Numbered from the stretch's first letter, positions 42,864 through 51,843 are shown. The stretch is 60,366 nt of DNA from JANNOG01 sp050329415 (GCA_050329415.1 JBHJOS010000031.1:1-60366), one strand, 5' to 3'. Program-made: numbers and translations. The notes: generated by a model from the letters alone, not told the origin.

Positions 42864-43751
42864 GTGGCCCGGCGTCCTGTCCCGCCCGAGCTGGCGACCG
42901 GACCGTTCCACGTGACACGGGCGGCGGGCGTCGTCGGGCGCGGCACGCTGGTCGGACCGTCGTACCGGCGGCTGCTGCACAGCGTCTACCAGGCAGCCGA
43001 CCTGACCGTCGACCACGGGACGATGATCTCGGCGGTGCGGGAGGCGGGCGCCGGCGAGGTGCTGTGCGGGCCGAGCGCAGCGTGGGCCCTCGGGTGCCGG
43101 CTTGCCGACCCGGATGGGCCAGTCCACCTCTCGACGGGACGCGGCGGCACCGGTCGGGACGCCGCCGTCATCGCCCGCCACCGTGCGGACCTGACCCCCG
43201 CCGAGATCGTCGAGACCCCCTGGGGGCTCAGCACCTCGCCCGCCCGGACGGCGGTGGACCTCGCCCGCGGCATCGGAACCGGTCACGCGGGCTACGTGGG
43301 GGGCGTCGTGTGGGTGGACGGCCTGCTGCGCGCCACCGCTCTCCCGGCGGCGCAGGCGCGGGGAGCACTGATCAGCGCCGTCGGGCTGCGAGGGCTCACG
43401 CGGGCGCGAGCCGTGATCCGCGCGGCCCGCGACGGCGTCGACTCGCCGCGCGAGACCCAGCTGCGGCTGATGGTCGTGAGGTTCGGCTTCCCGGAACCGC
43501 AGGTGCAGTGCCCCGTCCCGGACGGCCGGGGCCACCCCGTGGCGCATCTGGATCTCGGCTGGGGCCTGCGCCGGGTAGGTCTGGAGTACGACGGCGCCGT
43601 CCATCGCGAGCGCGACCAGCACAGTGGGGATCTCCGGCGACTCAACGAGGTCCGATCCCTGGGGTGGCACGTGCTCCAGATCGACAACTGGGCGTTCTCG
43701 CGACCGGGTGCGTGGCTGCGTCAGCTCGACACGCTGGTTCCCCGGCGGTGA
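42864..43751 (+). CDS. AbiEi-like N-terminal / DUF559-like endonuclease-fold protein
   Basis: The 295-residue protein has the actinobacterial layout of an N-terminal winged segment (FHVTRAAGVVGRGTLVGPSY, RRLLHSVYQAA), a middle domain (LCGPSAAWALGCRL, TSPARTAVDLARG) and a C-terminal very-short-patch/DUF559-like nuclease fold (VAHLDLGWGLRRVGLEYDGA, RDQHSGDLRRLNEVRSLGWH). The Asp of HLDLGW, the Glu of LEYDG and the His/Gln of WHVLQID are candidate metal residues. These proteins are common and uncharacterised. GTG at 42864 is chosen by family length. A long hairpin starts at its stop codon. Confidence 0.75.
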   Translation: MARRPVPPELATGPFHVTRAAGVVGRGTLVGPSYRRLLHSVYQAADLTVDHGTMISAVREAGAGEVLCGPSAAWALGCRLADPDGPVHLSTGRGGTGRDAAVIARHRADLTPAEIVETPWGLSTSPARTAVDLARGIGTGHAGYVGGVVWVDGLLRATALPAAQARGALISAVGLRGLTRARAVIRAARDGVDSPRETQLRLMVVRFGFPEPQVQCPVPDGRGHPVAHLDLGWGLRRVGLEYDGAVHRERDQHSGDLRRLNEVRSLGWHVLQIDNWAFSRPGAWLRQLDTLVPRR

Positions 43752-43757
43752 TCCATC

Positions 43758-43814
43758 AGAGTGGGCAGCCATGCATGATCGAAAGTCCAGCGATCATGCA
43801 TGGCTGCCCACTCT
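43758..43814. repeat. 57-bp perfect hairpin element
   Basis: Arms 43758-43781 and 43791-43814 are 24-bp perfect complements around a 9-nt loop. Pairing extends outwards to about 43751 and 43821 with one mismatch. It starts at the stop of the DUF559-like gene and lies 54 bp before the AlkZ-like start. Its internal ATGCAT and moderate GC differ from the GC-only terminators nearby. It may be a terminator or a small mobile palindromic element. Confidence 0.75.
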
Positions 43815-43868
43815 GTTGGATCATCGCCGGTGCGGGCGAGTCGGGGGCCTGTCGGGCAGGCTGGAACC

Positions 43869-45032
43869 ATGAGTGCGGTCGAGCTGAGCCCTGCGGACGC
43901 GCTGCGGGTGCGGATGCACTCGCTGCTGCTGCGCGACGAGCCCGCCCGCACGGACGAGTCCGCCCGCACCGACGATCTCGCCCGCACCACCGCGGGCGAC
44001 GTGGTCGAGTGGTTCGGCGCCATGCAGGCCCAGGACCACGGCAGCGGGCTGTGGTCGCTCGGCCGTCGCGTGCCCGGGTCGACCCGCGCCGACATCGAGG
44101 CCGCCGTCGAACGCGGGGAGGTCCTGCGCACGTGGCCGATGCGCGGCACGATCCACCTGGTCCCGCCCCGCGACGCCCGCTGGATGCTCGAGCTGACCGG
44201 CGTCCGGGCCCTCGCCGGGGCCGCCGCCCGGCGCGAGTTCCTCGGCCTGTCCGAGGCCGATGCCGACCGGGCCACCCAGGTTCTCGGGGACGCACTCACC
44301 GGCGGCCGGCGGATGACCCGGGCCGAGTGCGTCGATGCGCTCACCGCCGCGGGCATCGACGGTGCCGGCCAGCGGGCGTACCACCTGCTCTGGTATGCCA
44401 GCCAGCAGGGCGTCACGTGCATCGGCCCCCACCGTGGCACGGAGCAGACGTTCGTCCGCCTCGACGAGTGGGCGCCCGACCAGCACCAGCTGGACCGCGA
44501 CGAGGCGCTGGCCACGCTAGCCACCCGCTTCGTCCGCAGTCACGGTCCCGCCACCCGGCAGGACTTCGCCGGCTGGACCGGGATGCCCGCCGCCGACGCC
44601 AAGGAGGCGCTCGCGCTCGCCGGTGACGCCGTCACGGCCGTCCGCGTGGACGGGAAGGAGATGTACGCGCATCCGCCGGTCCTCGACGCCGCCCTGGCGA
44701 CCCCGGCGACCACCGGGCACGTCGACGCCTTGAGCGGGTTCGACGAGTACCTGCTCGGCTACAAGGACCGGTCCCTCATGGCCGACAAGCCGACGCTCGC
44801 CGCCGTCGTCCCGGGCGGCAACGGCGTCTTCCGGTGGACTCTCGTCCGCGACGGCCGGGTCGTCGCCACCTGGCAGCGCAAGCGGACCGCCGCGGCGGTC
44901 CGGATGACCGTCCTCCCGCTCGCCGACCTCACCGTCCGGGAACGCGCGGTCGCGGAGGTCGCCGTCCATGACTTCGCCCGCTTCACCGGCCTTCCCGGCG
45001 AGGTGTCGTGGGAGTCCCGGCCGGCCGCTTGA
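43869..45032 (+). CDS. AlkZ/YcaQ-type winged-helix DNA glycosylase
   Basis: The 387-residue HTH_42 superfamily protein carries the catalytic Q-x-Q signature in WFGAMQAQDHGSGLW (about 55), the PMRGTIHLVPPRDARWML motif, and C-terminal LSGFDEYLLGYKDRSLM and VARTWQRKR-like segments. Members excise alkylated bases or unhook DNA cross-links. ATG at 43869 follows the hairpin. A MerR-type gene follows 37 bp downstream. Confidence 0.85.
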   Translation: MSAVELSPADALRVRMHSLLLRDEPARTDESARTDDLARTTAGDVVEWFGAMQAQDHGSGLWSLGRRVPGSTRADIEAAVERGEVLRTWPMRGTIHLVPPRDARWMLELTGVRALAGAAARREFLGLSEADADRATQVLGDALTGGRRMTRAECVDALTAAGIDGAGQRAYHLLWYASQQGVTCIGPHRGTEQTFVRLDEWAPDQHQLDRDEALATLATRFVRSHGPATRQDFAGWTGMPAADAKEALALAGDAVTAVRVDGKEMYAHPPVLDAALATPATTGHVDALSGFDEYLLGYKDRSLMADKPTLAAVVPGGNGVFRWTLVRDGRVVATWQRKRTAAAVRMTVLPLADLTVRERAVAEVAVHDFARFTGLPGEVSWESRPAA

Positions 45033-45069
45033 CTCTCCCCCGGCGTCAGGCACCGACGATCGAGACGCC

Positions 45070-45921
45070 ATGTTGACCATCGGAGACTTCGCCACCTTCG
45101 CGGGGGTGTCCGTGCGGGCGCTCCGCTTCTGGGACCGCGAGGGTGTCCTGCACCCCGCGGACGTCGACCCGCGCACGGGGTACCGCCGCTACGCGGCCGC
45201 CCAGCTCGTCGTCGCGCACCGGGTCCGCTCGTTCCAGGCGCTCGGGTTCACGCTCGACCAGATCCGGGGACTGCTGGGCGAACCGCCCGGCAGCGACCGG
45301 ATGGCGGCCATGCTCCACGCGCTCCAGGCCGAGGCCGAACGGGCCCGGGACGCGGCGGACGCCCGGATCGCCCGCATCGGGGCGAGTCTCCGGCTGATGG
45401 AGGAGATGACCATGACCGACACCACGTCCACCACGACCGGCACCGCCTACGACGTCGTCCGCAAGACCTCCCCCACCGTGCGCCTCGCCATGATCGGGGA
45501 GTCCCTCGGTCCCTGCGACCCGTCCACCGCCGACTACGGGGCCGTCTTCGGGCGGCTGTTCGGCGAGCTGATGGGTCGCCTCGGCGCCGCGGGAGTCCGC
45601 CCGGTCGGGCCCGCGTGGAGCCTGTACGACACGTCGACCGAGGACGGGCTGGTCGTCCACGCCGGCCTGCCCATCGCCCCCGGCTGGGACGGTGACGAGC
45701 GGGTCCGGGTGGTCGACCGGCCGTCGGCCGAGGTCGCGTCCACGATCCACACGGGCTCGATGACCGGGATGCCCGCCGCCTATGCGGCCATCACGGCCTG
45801 GATCGAGGCCAACGGGCTGGGGGTCACGGGGGGCGCGGCGGAGATCTCCCTGGAGTGGGACGATGTCGCCTCGGCCGCCAACGTGACCGAGGTCATGATC
45901 CCGGTCGCCCCCCGGACCTGA
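45070..45921 (+). CDS. MerR family regulator with GyrI-like effector domain
   Basis: The 283-residue protein has a MerR HTH (MLTIGDFATFAGVSVRALRF, YRRYAAAQLV), a coiled dimer helix, and a C-terminal GyrI-like/AraC-effector domain (YDVVRKTSPTVRLAMIGESL, GLVVHAGLPIAPGW, AEVASTIHTGSMTGMPAAYA). This is the BmrR/TipA plan of drug-responsive activators. The start has little ribosome site. It is followed at once by a hairpin terminator. Confidence 0.87.
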   Translation: MLTIGDFATFAGVSVRALRFWDREGVLHPADVDPRTGYRRYAAAQLVVAHRVRSFQALGFTLDQIRGLLGEPPGSDRMAAMLHALQAEAERARDAADARIARIGASLRLMEEMTMTDTTSTTTGTAYDVVRKTSPTVRLAMIGESLGPCDPSTADYGAVFGRLFGELMGRLGAAGVRPVGPAWSLYDTSTEDGLVVHAGLPIAPGWDGDERVRVVDRPSAEVASTIHTGSMTGMPAAYAAITAWIEANGLGVTGGAAEISLEWDDVASAANVTEVMIPVAPRT

Positions 45922-45927
45922 GCGCCT

Positions 45928-45972
45928 CGCGGACGCGGCCGGCGCGGGACGCCCAAGCCGGTCGCGTCCGCG
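45928..45972 (+). terminator. hairpin terminator of merR-type gene
   Basis: Arms 45928-45943 and 45957-45972 pair over 16 bp with one mismatch around a 13-nt loop, 6 bp after the stop. Confidence 0.65.
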
Positions 45973-46080
45973 ACGTCAAGGGACTCGCAACCGAGGACTA
46001 CCGGGGCGGACACCATCTGTCACGTACGTGCCTGACATTCGTTCCGCAATTCCAGTCGGCCTGCCCGCGGGTGGACGCGT

Positions 46081-46118
46081 GACGAGACCGGGCCGAGGCT
46101 GCTCGGCCCGGTCTCGTC
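46081..46118. terminator. hairpin terminator between convergent genes
   Basis: Arms 46081-46097 and 46102-46118 are 17-bp perfect complements with a GCTG loop. It lies 15 bp beyond the end of the minus-strand secreted-protein gene and probably ends its transcription; it can work in both directions. Confidence 0.85.
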
Positions 46119-46133
46119 GTGCGAGCCGTTCAC

Positions 46134-46805
46134 TCAGGTGGCGAGACCGGTGGACTCGGCAGTGGTGCCGTCCCGCGCATCAGCACCGCGGTTCTCCCCG
46201 CCGGAGCGGTGGCCGCCACGGAGCGGCAGGTCCTCCTGCTCGACGAGCGCGGTGACACGCTCCTCGACCTCGGTCAGGCGCTCGTCGGCCTCCTCCTGGG
46301 TGATGTCGCCGTCCGCGACGCGCTCGGCGATGCGCTCCTCGGCGGCCGTGACGAGGCCGTCGACGAGAGTGTCGACCTCGACGCCCTGAGCCTCGGCGAC
46401 CGCGGTGAGGGACTGGCCCTCCCGCAGCTCGACGAGCAGCTCGTCGGCCGTGATCCCCAGCAGGCCTGCCGCCTCGTCCAGGGCCAGGCCGACGCCGCGG
46501 CCCTCGTGACCGCCGTGCCCGGCGTGCCCGCCCGGACCGCCGGACCCCCGCTGGGGCAGGGCCTCGTCGAGCGTCTCGGCGACCGCGTCGGCCTGTGCCT
46601 CGTCGATCGTGCCGTCGGACACCAGACCGTCCAAGGCGTCGCGGATCTTACTGAGCCGGTCGCCGACCGCCTCAGCGACGGTGCCCTCCTCGGTCGCGTC
46701 GACGGTCGCCGCCGACGCGAGGACGGGCAGGGCCACCAGGCCCGCCCCGAGCCCGCCGAGCGTGAGCGCGCCGGCGACGACGACGCTGGTGAGTCGCTTC
46801 TTCAT
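46134..46805 (-). CDS. secreted helical repeat protein, PhoP-box regulated
   Basis: The 223-residue exported protein has a signal peptide (MKKRLTSVVVAGALTLGGLG, cleavage near ASA-AT), then helical segments: DALDGLVSDGTIDEAQADAV, a Gly/His-rich linker, and an LGITADELLVELREGQSLTA repeat with AAEERIAERVADGDITQEEA. Similar proteins are common next to two-component systems in actinobacteria; the DG-T/D-I-x-x-x-E-A repeats may bind metal, but this is untested. AAGGAGG precedes the ATG. A PhoP-type box lies 61-80 bp upstream. Confidence 0.78.
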   Translation of the reverse strand: MKKRLTSVVVAGALTLGGLGAGLVALPVLASAATVDATEEGTVAEAVGDRLSKIRDALDGLVSDGTIDEAQADAVAETLDEALPQRGSGGPGGHAGHGGHEGRGVGLALDEAAGLLGITADELLVELREGQSLTAVAEAQGVEVDTLVDGLVTAAEERIAERVADGDITQEEADERLTEVEERVTALVEQEDLPLRGGHRSGGENRGADARDGTTAESTGLAT

Positions 46806-46865
46806 GACTCCTCCTTCGGTGCGAGGACCTCGCGTCCTCGACACCCCCGACGGTCCCGGCCGCCG

Positions 46866-46885
46866 CTGTGGCGAGGCTGTGACCC
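46866..46885 (-). promoter_or_regulatory. PhoP-type direct repeat box
   Basis: Read on the minus strand the site is TCACAGC-CTCG-CCACAGC, i.e. two 7-bp repeats with a 4-bp gap, one mismatch from the direct repeat known for mycobacterial PhoP. It precedes the secreted-protein gene in the same orientation as the box before the regulator gene. Confidence 0.65.
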
Positions 46886-46905
46886 GGTTGGCGCCCGCCT
46901 GCCAA

Positions 46906-48378
46906 TCAGGCAAGGGGGATGCGCACGTCGAACAACGCACCCACGGCGACCGGCGGGCAGGTGACCTCGCCGCCGTGCGCGTGCACGACTGCGGCGACGA
47001 TGGACAGGCCGAGACCGGTGCTGCCCGCGGCGCGCGAGCGGCTGCTGTCCCCGCGTGAGAAGCGTTCGAAGACGGAGTCCCGCAGGTCGGCGGGGACGCC
47101 CGGCCCGTTGTCGGCCACCTGGAGGACGGCCCGGCCAGCCTCGGCGCCGAGCCGCACGGTGACCGTCGTCCCGGGCGGGGTGTGGACCCGGGCGTTGGCG
47201 AGCAGGTTGGCGACGACCTGCTGGAGCCGGGGCTCCTCGCCCAGCACGACGACGGGCTCGTCGGACGGCAGGTCGAGGTGCCAGTGGTGGTGGGGGCCGG
47301 CGGCGTGCGCGTCGGCGAGCGCGGCCACGACGACGGGGACGAGGTCGACCGGCTCCAGCTCAACGGGGCGCCCGGCGTCCAGGCGCGCCAGCAGGAGCAG
47401 GTCATCGACGAGCCCGCCCATGCGGCCGGCCTCGGACTCCACCCGCCCCATCGCCTGGGCCAGGTCGGGGGGCAACGGCTCCGGCCGCCGGCGCATGAGC
47501 TCGGCGTAGCCGCGGATGGAGGCCAGCGGCGTCCGGAGTTCGTGGCTGGCGTCCGCGACGAACTGGCGGACCCGCGTCTCGCTGCGGTGCCGCTGTTCCA
47601 GCGCGTGCTCGACGTGGTCGAGCATGAGGTTGAGCGCCGAGGCGACCTCGCCCACCTCGTCGGGAGTGCGGGCGACACGCTCGGGCACGCGCTCGGCGAC
47701 GGCGCCCGCGCCGCGGGACAGGTCCAGCGACCGGACGCGCGTGGCGGTGGTGGTCACGGCGGCCAGCGGCTCCATCGCCCGGCGCACGACGAGCCCGCCG
47801 GCGAACAGCACGACCACACAACCGGCAAGCGTGGCGGTCAGCAGGATGAGCAGCAGGCTGACGGAGGTGTCGTTCACCTCGTCCAGCGGCAGGCCCGTGA
47901 TCAGGGTCGAGCCGTCCGGGGTGTCCACCGCGAGCACCCGGTACACACCCAGGCCGGCGACCGCCACTGTCCGTGGGTCGTCACCGGCCTCGACGCCCGC
48001 CAGCGCCGGATGGGCGGCGTCGTCGACGCTCTCGACCTCGCCACGGCGGCCGAGCACCGCGGCCCGCACGACGGTGCCATCGCTGACCTCCGCCCCCAGC
48101 GTGCCCGCCGACTGTCCCGGCACTCGTAGGAATCCGAGCTGCTGCCTATCCGGGTCGAGCTCACCTTCCCCTCGCCCCTGCCGGGGCCCTCCTGCCGGTG
48201 GACCCTCCCGCCCCTCGCTGCTGCGCTGCAGCGCCGACATCAGCCGATCGTCGAGGCGAGCGACGAGGAACTGGTTCAGCACGAGGACGCTGGTCGCCCC
48301 TACCGTCAACGTCACCACGGCGGTGACGACCACCAGCGCCAGCAGGAGCCGGCGGCGCAGGGTCCACCGGCCGGTCAC
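46906..48378 (-). CDS. sensor histidine kinase of PhoR type
   Basis: The 490-residue membrane kinase has a first helix (RLLLALVVVTAVVTLTVGAT), an extracytoplasmic part (about 40-180), a second helix (LLLILLTATLAGCVVVLFAG), HAMP, the phospho-His box FVADASHELRTPLASIRGYA, N-box VVANLLANARVHTPPGT, G1 VADNGPGVP and G2 STGLGLSIV. It partners the response regulator, with which it overlaps by 4 bp (GTG at 48378). The long upstream reading frame to 48537 overlaps the regulator and is discarded. Confidence 0.9.
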   Translation of the reverse strand: MTGRWTLRRRLLLALVVVTAVVTLTVGATSVLVLNQFLVARLDDRLMSALQRSSEGREGPPAGGPRQGRGEGELDPDRQQLGFLRVPGQSAGTLGAEVSDGTVVRAAVLGRRGEVESVDDAAHPALAGVEAGDDPRTVAVAGLGVYRVLAVDTPDGSTLITGLPLDEVNDTSVSLLLILLTATLAGCVVVLFAGGLVVRRAMEPLAAVTTTATRVRSLDLSRGAGAVAERVPERVARTPDEVGEVASALNLMLDHVEHALEQRHRSETRVRQFVADASHELRTPLASIRGYAELMRRRPEPLPPDLAQAMGRVESEAGRMGGLVDDLLLLARLDAGRPVELEPVDLVPVVVAALADAHAAGPHHHWHLDLPSDEPVVVLGEEPRLQQVVANLLANARVHTPPGTTVTVRLGAEAGRAVLQVADNGPGVPADLRDSVFERFSRGDSSRSRAAGSTGLGLSIVAAVVHAHGGEVTCPPVAVGALFDVRIPLA

Positions 48379-49130
48379 GGCGTGGTGTCTGCCCCGACCT
48401 CGACGGCGGGCTTCAGCACGTACCCCGCCCCCCTCCGGGTATGGATCATCGCCGGCCGGCCGGCGTCGACCTTCTTCCGCAGGTACGATACGTACAGCTC
48501 GACGATGTTGGCCTGCCCGCCGAAGTCGTAGCTCCACACCCGGTCGAGGATCTGCGCCTTGCTCAGCACCCGGCGCGGGTTGCGCATGAAGAAGCGGAGC
48601 AGCTCGAACTCGGTCGCCGTGAGCGAGATCTCGGTGCCGCTGCGGGTGACCTCGTGGGAGTCCTCGTCGAGGACGAGGTCCCCCACCACGAGCCGCGCGT
48701 CGTCGCGGGCGGCAGCGGCCCCGGTCCGGCGCATCAGGGCACGCAGCCGGGCGACCACCTCCTCCAGGCTGAACGGCTTGGTCACGTAGTCGTCGCCGCC
48801 GACGGTGAGCCCGGCGACGCGGTCCTCGACGGCGTCGCGCGCGGTGAGGAACAGGACCGGGACGTCATCACCCGCGGCCCGCAGCCGGCGCAGCACCTCC
48901 AGGCCGTCGATGTCCGGCATCATCACGTCGAGGACGACGGCGTCGGGCCGGAACTGCGCGGCGGCCCGGACCGCGGCCAGCCCCCCGGTGGCCGCGCGAA
49001 CGTCCCAGCCCTCGTACCGCAAGGCCATCGACAGCAGTTCGGTGAGCGACTGCTCGTCATCGACCACGAGGACGCGCACGCTCGAGCCGTCGGGGCGCAG
49101 CAGCGGAGCGGCTGCGGGCGGGGTGGTCAT
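48375..49130 (-). CDS. OmpR/PhoP-type response regulator
   Basis: The 251-residue regulator has a receiver domain with acidic pocket (VLVVDDEQSL), phospho-Asp68 (VVLDVMMPDIDG), Thr (LFLTARDAVE) and Lys (DDYVTKPFS), and a winged-helix DNA-binding domain (LTATEFELLRFFMRNPRRVL, VWSYDFGGQANIVELYVSYL, IHTRRGAGYVLK) very like actinobacterial PhoP. A TCACAGC-N4 repeat box lies 47-67 bp before its ATG, implying autoregulation. Confidence 0.9.
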   Translation of the reverse strand: MTTPPAAAPLLRPDGSSVRVLVVDDEQSLTELLSMALRYEGWDVRAATGGLAAVRAAAQFRPDAVVLDVMMPDIDGLEVLRRLRAAGDDVPVLFLTARDAVEDRVAGLTVGGDDYVTKPFSLEEVVARLRALMRRTGAAAARDDARLVVGDLVLDEDSHEVTRSGTEISLTATEFELLRFFMRNPRRVLSKAQILDRVWSYDFGGQANIVELYVSYLRKKVDAGRPAMIHTRRGAGYVLKPAVEVGADTTP

Positions 49131-49176
49131 GGCAGGTCAGCATTGTCCGCCTTTCTATGCGTGCGCGAAGGCGTGT

Positions 49177-49197
49177 CTGTGAGGTTGCTGTGAACCC
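49177..49197 (-). promoter_or_regulatory. PhoP-type direct repeat box, autoregulatory
   Basis: On the minus strand the site reads TCACAGC-AACC-TCACAGA. Repeat, 4-bp gap and orientation match the box at 46866-46885. Confidence 0.65.
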
Positions 49198-49355
49198 GCG
49201 CCCGCGTGCTCACAGGGGACACCCAGTCCGCCCCTGTCGGGCCCGTTGCACCGTTCCTGCACAGACCCGCCGGTCGATGTCGTGGCACGGCGACAGCGGG
49301 AGAGGGCGGCGTGGTCTGGTGCAGTGTGTCGGCACGTCCAGCTAGCGTCAGGTCC

Positions 49356-50837
49356 GTGGGGTACTCGGAGCTCGTTGAACTGGCCGAGGCTCACCGTGTC
49401 GCTGCTCTTGGCGGGCTGGACGCCGGCACGCAGAGCGCCCTAGGCCAGTTCTTCACTCCGGCGTCGGCAGCCGTGCTCGTCGCGTCCCTGCCCCGGCTTC
49501 CCGAGACAGGCCTGGTGCGCGTGCTCGACCCGGGAGCCGGTTCTGGGGTTCTGTCGGCAACGCTGGTGGACAGGATGCTCGCGGAGCGTCCCGACGTCTC
49601 GATGCACCTGGTTGCCGTGGAGTGCGACGAGACCGTGTTGCCCCACCTTCGAGCCACGCTCGATGCGTGCAAGTCCGTTGGCCAGGGTCGGATCACATAC
49701 GAAGTCGTCGAGGGGGACTTCATCCTGTCCGCGACCGGGCTCGGCGCGGACGAGCGGTTGAGGGGGTTCGACATGGTGATCCAGAACCCGCCGTACGGGA
49801 AGCTGGCCGCCACCAGCAAGCACCGGCGGACGATGAAGCACGCCGGCCTCGACGCACCGAACCTATACGCGGCGTTCCTCGCGCTTTCAATGACCGCTTT
49901 ACGGTCTGGCGGGCAGTTGGTGGCGATCACGCCGCGTTCGTTCTTCAACGGACCTTACTTCGGCGCCTTCCGGCGCCGCCTGCTCGACCACCTGGCGCTG
50001 GACCGGGTGCACGCCTTCGAATCCCGATCGACGGTGTTCGCCGACACCGGCGTGTTACAGGAGAACGTGATTTTCTCCGGCACCGTCGATGGTCCACGAC
50101 GGACTGTCGCGCTCTCGGTGAGCACGTGTCATGAGGACCAGGTGTCGACTCGGCGGGTACCGTACACAGAAGTCGTCCACCCGAACGATCCGCACCAGTT
50201 CATCCGAGTGACCACTGACGCGGAGGACACCGCCGCGGCCGAGGTGATGCTCTCGCTGCCATGCTTGCTGGGCGACCTCGGCGTCGAGGTCTCGACGGGC
50301 CGCGTAGTCGACTTCCGCTCACGCTCGGCTCTTCACACCGAAGATCCCGGAAAGGGTGCGCGTCCGCTCATCTACCCGGGTAATCTTCGAGACGGCGGGA
50401 TCGAGTGGCCACGTTCGATCCGCAAGGCGCAGTTCTTCGCGCCCGTCGAGCCGAAGGATCGTGGCCTGCTTCTCCCCGAGGGCTGGTACGCCGTCGTGAA
50501 GCGGTTCTCCGCGAAGGAGGAACGCCGACGGATCGTGGCCTCGGCCTGGTCGCCGATCCGCCACCCGGGTCCGGTCGCGTTCGAGAACCACCTCAATGTG
50601 TTCCATCGCGGCGGCGCAGGACTGGATGAAGCGACGGCGCAGGGGCTGACTGTGTGGCTGAACTCCTCCCTAGTGGACCGCTTCTTCCGCACCTTCTCCG
50701 GCCATACTCAGGTCAACGCGACCGACCTCCGCACCCTGCGTTTTCCGACGCTGGAGACCCTCCACGCGTTCGGCGGCGCGGACGTAGAGACGCAGGAGGA
50801 CATCGACGCCCTGGTGCTGGGCAGGCTGGCGGCGTGA
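49356..50837 (+). CDS. Type II DNA adenine methyltransferase (Eco57I/PstI-type)
   Basis: The 493-residue N6-adenine methyltransferase has motif X (SALGQFFTPASAAVLVASLP), motif I (VRVLDPGAGSGVLSATLVDR), the catalytic motif IV NPPYGKLAATSKHRR and a C-terminal target-recognition region (ENHLNVFHRG, GHTQVNATDLRTLRFPTLE). With the adjoining BsuBI/PstI-type nuclease it should protect CTGCAG; that specificity is inferred from the nuclease family. GTG at 49356 gives a normal N-terminus but has no clear ribosome site. The base composition is somewhat lower in GC than the neighbours. Confidence 0.88.
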   Translation: MGYSELVELAEAHRVAALGGLDAGTQSALGQFFTPASAAVLVASLPRLPETGLVRVLDPGAGSGVLSATLVDRMLAERPDVSMHLVAVECDETVLPHLRATLDACKSVGQGRITYEVVEGDFILSATGLGADERLRGFDMVIQNPPYGKLAATSKHRRTMKHAGLDAPNLYAAFLALSMTALRSGGQLVAITPRSFFNGPYFGAFRRRLLDHLALDRVHAFESRSTVFADTGVLQENVIFSGTVDGPRRTVALSVSTCHEDQVSTRRVPYTEVVHPNDPHQFIRVTTDAEDTAAAEVMLSLPCLLGDLGVEVSTGRVVDFRSRSALHTEDPGKGARPLIYPGNLRDGGIEWPRSIRKAQFFAPVEPKDRGLLLPEGWYAVVKRFSAKEERRRIVASAWSPIRHPGPVAFENHLNVFHRGGAGLDEATAQGLTVWLNSSLVDRFFRTFSGHTQVNATDLRTLRFPTLETLHAFGGADVETQEDIDALVLGRLAA

Positions 50838-51790
50838 ACGACGAGGCAGACAGGTGGGTTGAGGACGCCCGCGCCGTGCTCGACGCGCTCGGCATGGACT
50901 CCGAGCGGAGCAACGAGCGGTCGGGGCTCGTGCTGCTCGCATTGTTGTCCCTGAACCCGGGCCAGCTGTGGGGGACGGCGACGAACCCGCTGCTCGGAAC
51001 GCGGGCCATTATGGACTTCGCCCGGGACGCGTACGGCAAGAACTACGCACCGAACACCCGCGAGACCGTCCGCCGCTTCACGCTGCATCAGTTCGCCGAA
51101 GCCCACCTGGTCGTGCAAAACCCCGACCAGCCCAGCCGGCCCATCAACTCCCCTAAGTGGAACTACCAGGTCACCGCAGAAGCATTGGCCGTGATTCGCA
51201 CCTACGGCTCACCGGTCGAATGGTACAGCGCGCTGCGCGCTTACCTCGATGCCGTGCCCGGCTTGCGGGCGAAGTACAACGCGGCTCGCGATATGAACCG
51301 CATCCCGTTAACCTTGCCCAGCGGTGCCGAGTTCACTCTGTCACCGGGCGGTCAGAATGTGCTTTTGAAGTCGATGGTGGAGGACTTCTGCCCGCGGTTC
51401 ACTCCGGGCGGGGAGGTGCTCTACCTCGGCGACGCCGGTGACAAGTGGGCACTGTTCGAGAGGGGACGGCTAGCGGCGCTGGGGGTGTCGGTCGACGAGC
51501 ACGGGAAGATGCCCGACCTCGTGGTCTACATGCCCGAACGCGAGTGGCTCGTGTTGCTCGAGGCCGCAAGCTCTCACGGCCCGGTGGACTCCAAGAGGCA
51601 CAGCGAGTTGACTGCTCTCTTCGCGGGCTCGACCGCCGGGCTGGTCTACGTCTCGTGCTTTCCCAACCGCGCCGAATTCCGCAAGTACGCGGACAGGATC
51701 GCATGGGAGTCCGAGGTGTGGTGCGCTGACCATCCGACCCACATGATCCACTACAACGGCGAGCGCCTCCTGGGGCCGTATACCTTCTGA
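50834..51790 (+). CDS. BsuBI/PstI-type Type II restriction endonuclease
   Basis: The 318-residue nuclease matches the BsuBI/PstI family: N-terminal helical domain (LVLLALLSLNPGQLWGTATN), then the catalytic half with GEVLYLGDAGDKWALFERGR, MPDLVVYMPEREWLVLLEAA and SSHGPVDSKRHSELTALFAG. The Asp of PDLVVY and Glu of LLEAA are the expected metal ligands. Family members cut CTGCAG. GTG at 50834 overlaps the methyltransferase stop, so the pair is translationally coupled, methylase first. Confidence 0.9.
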   Translation: MNDEADRWVEDARAVLDALGMDSERSNERSGLVLLALLSLNPGQLWGTATNPLLGTRAIMDFARDAYGKNYAPNTRETVRRFTLHQFAEAHLVVQNPDQPSRPINSPKWNYQVTAEALAVIRTYGSPVEWYSALRAYLDAVPGLRAKYNAARDMNRIPLTLPSGAEFTLSPGGQNVLLKSMVEDFCPRFTPGGEVLYLGDAGDKWALFERGRLAALGVSVDEHGKMPDLVVYMPEREWLVLLEAASSHGPVDSKRHSELTALFAGSTAGLVYVSCFPNRAEFRKYADRIAWESEVWCADHPTHMIHYNGERLLGPYTF

Positions 51791-51823
51791 CGCCTGACGC
51801 CCAGATATCCCGAGGGTTCTCAT

Positions 51824-51843
51824 TCGACTCCCGGAGTCGATTT
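51824..51843 (+). terminator. short hairpin with T-tract after restriction gene
   Basis: TCGACTC-CCG-GAGTCGA followed by TTT, 34 bp after the endonuclease stop. Confidence 0.5.

Noticed and set aside
49356..51790. Avoidance of CTGCAG in the window as proof of restriction
   Set aside because: CTGCAG occurs several times (for example 687, 6468, 12794), so no depletion can be claimed from this window.
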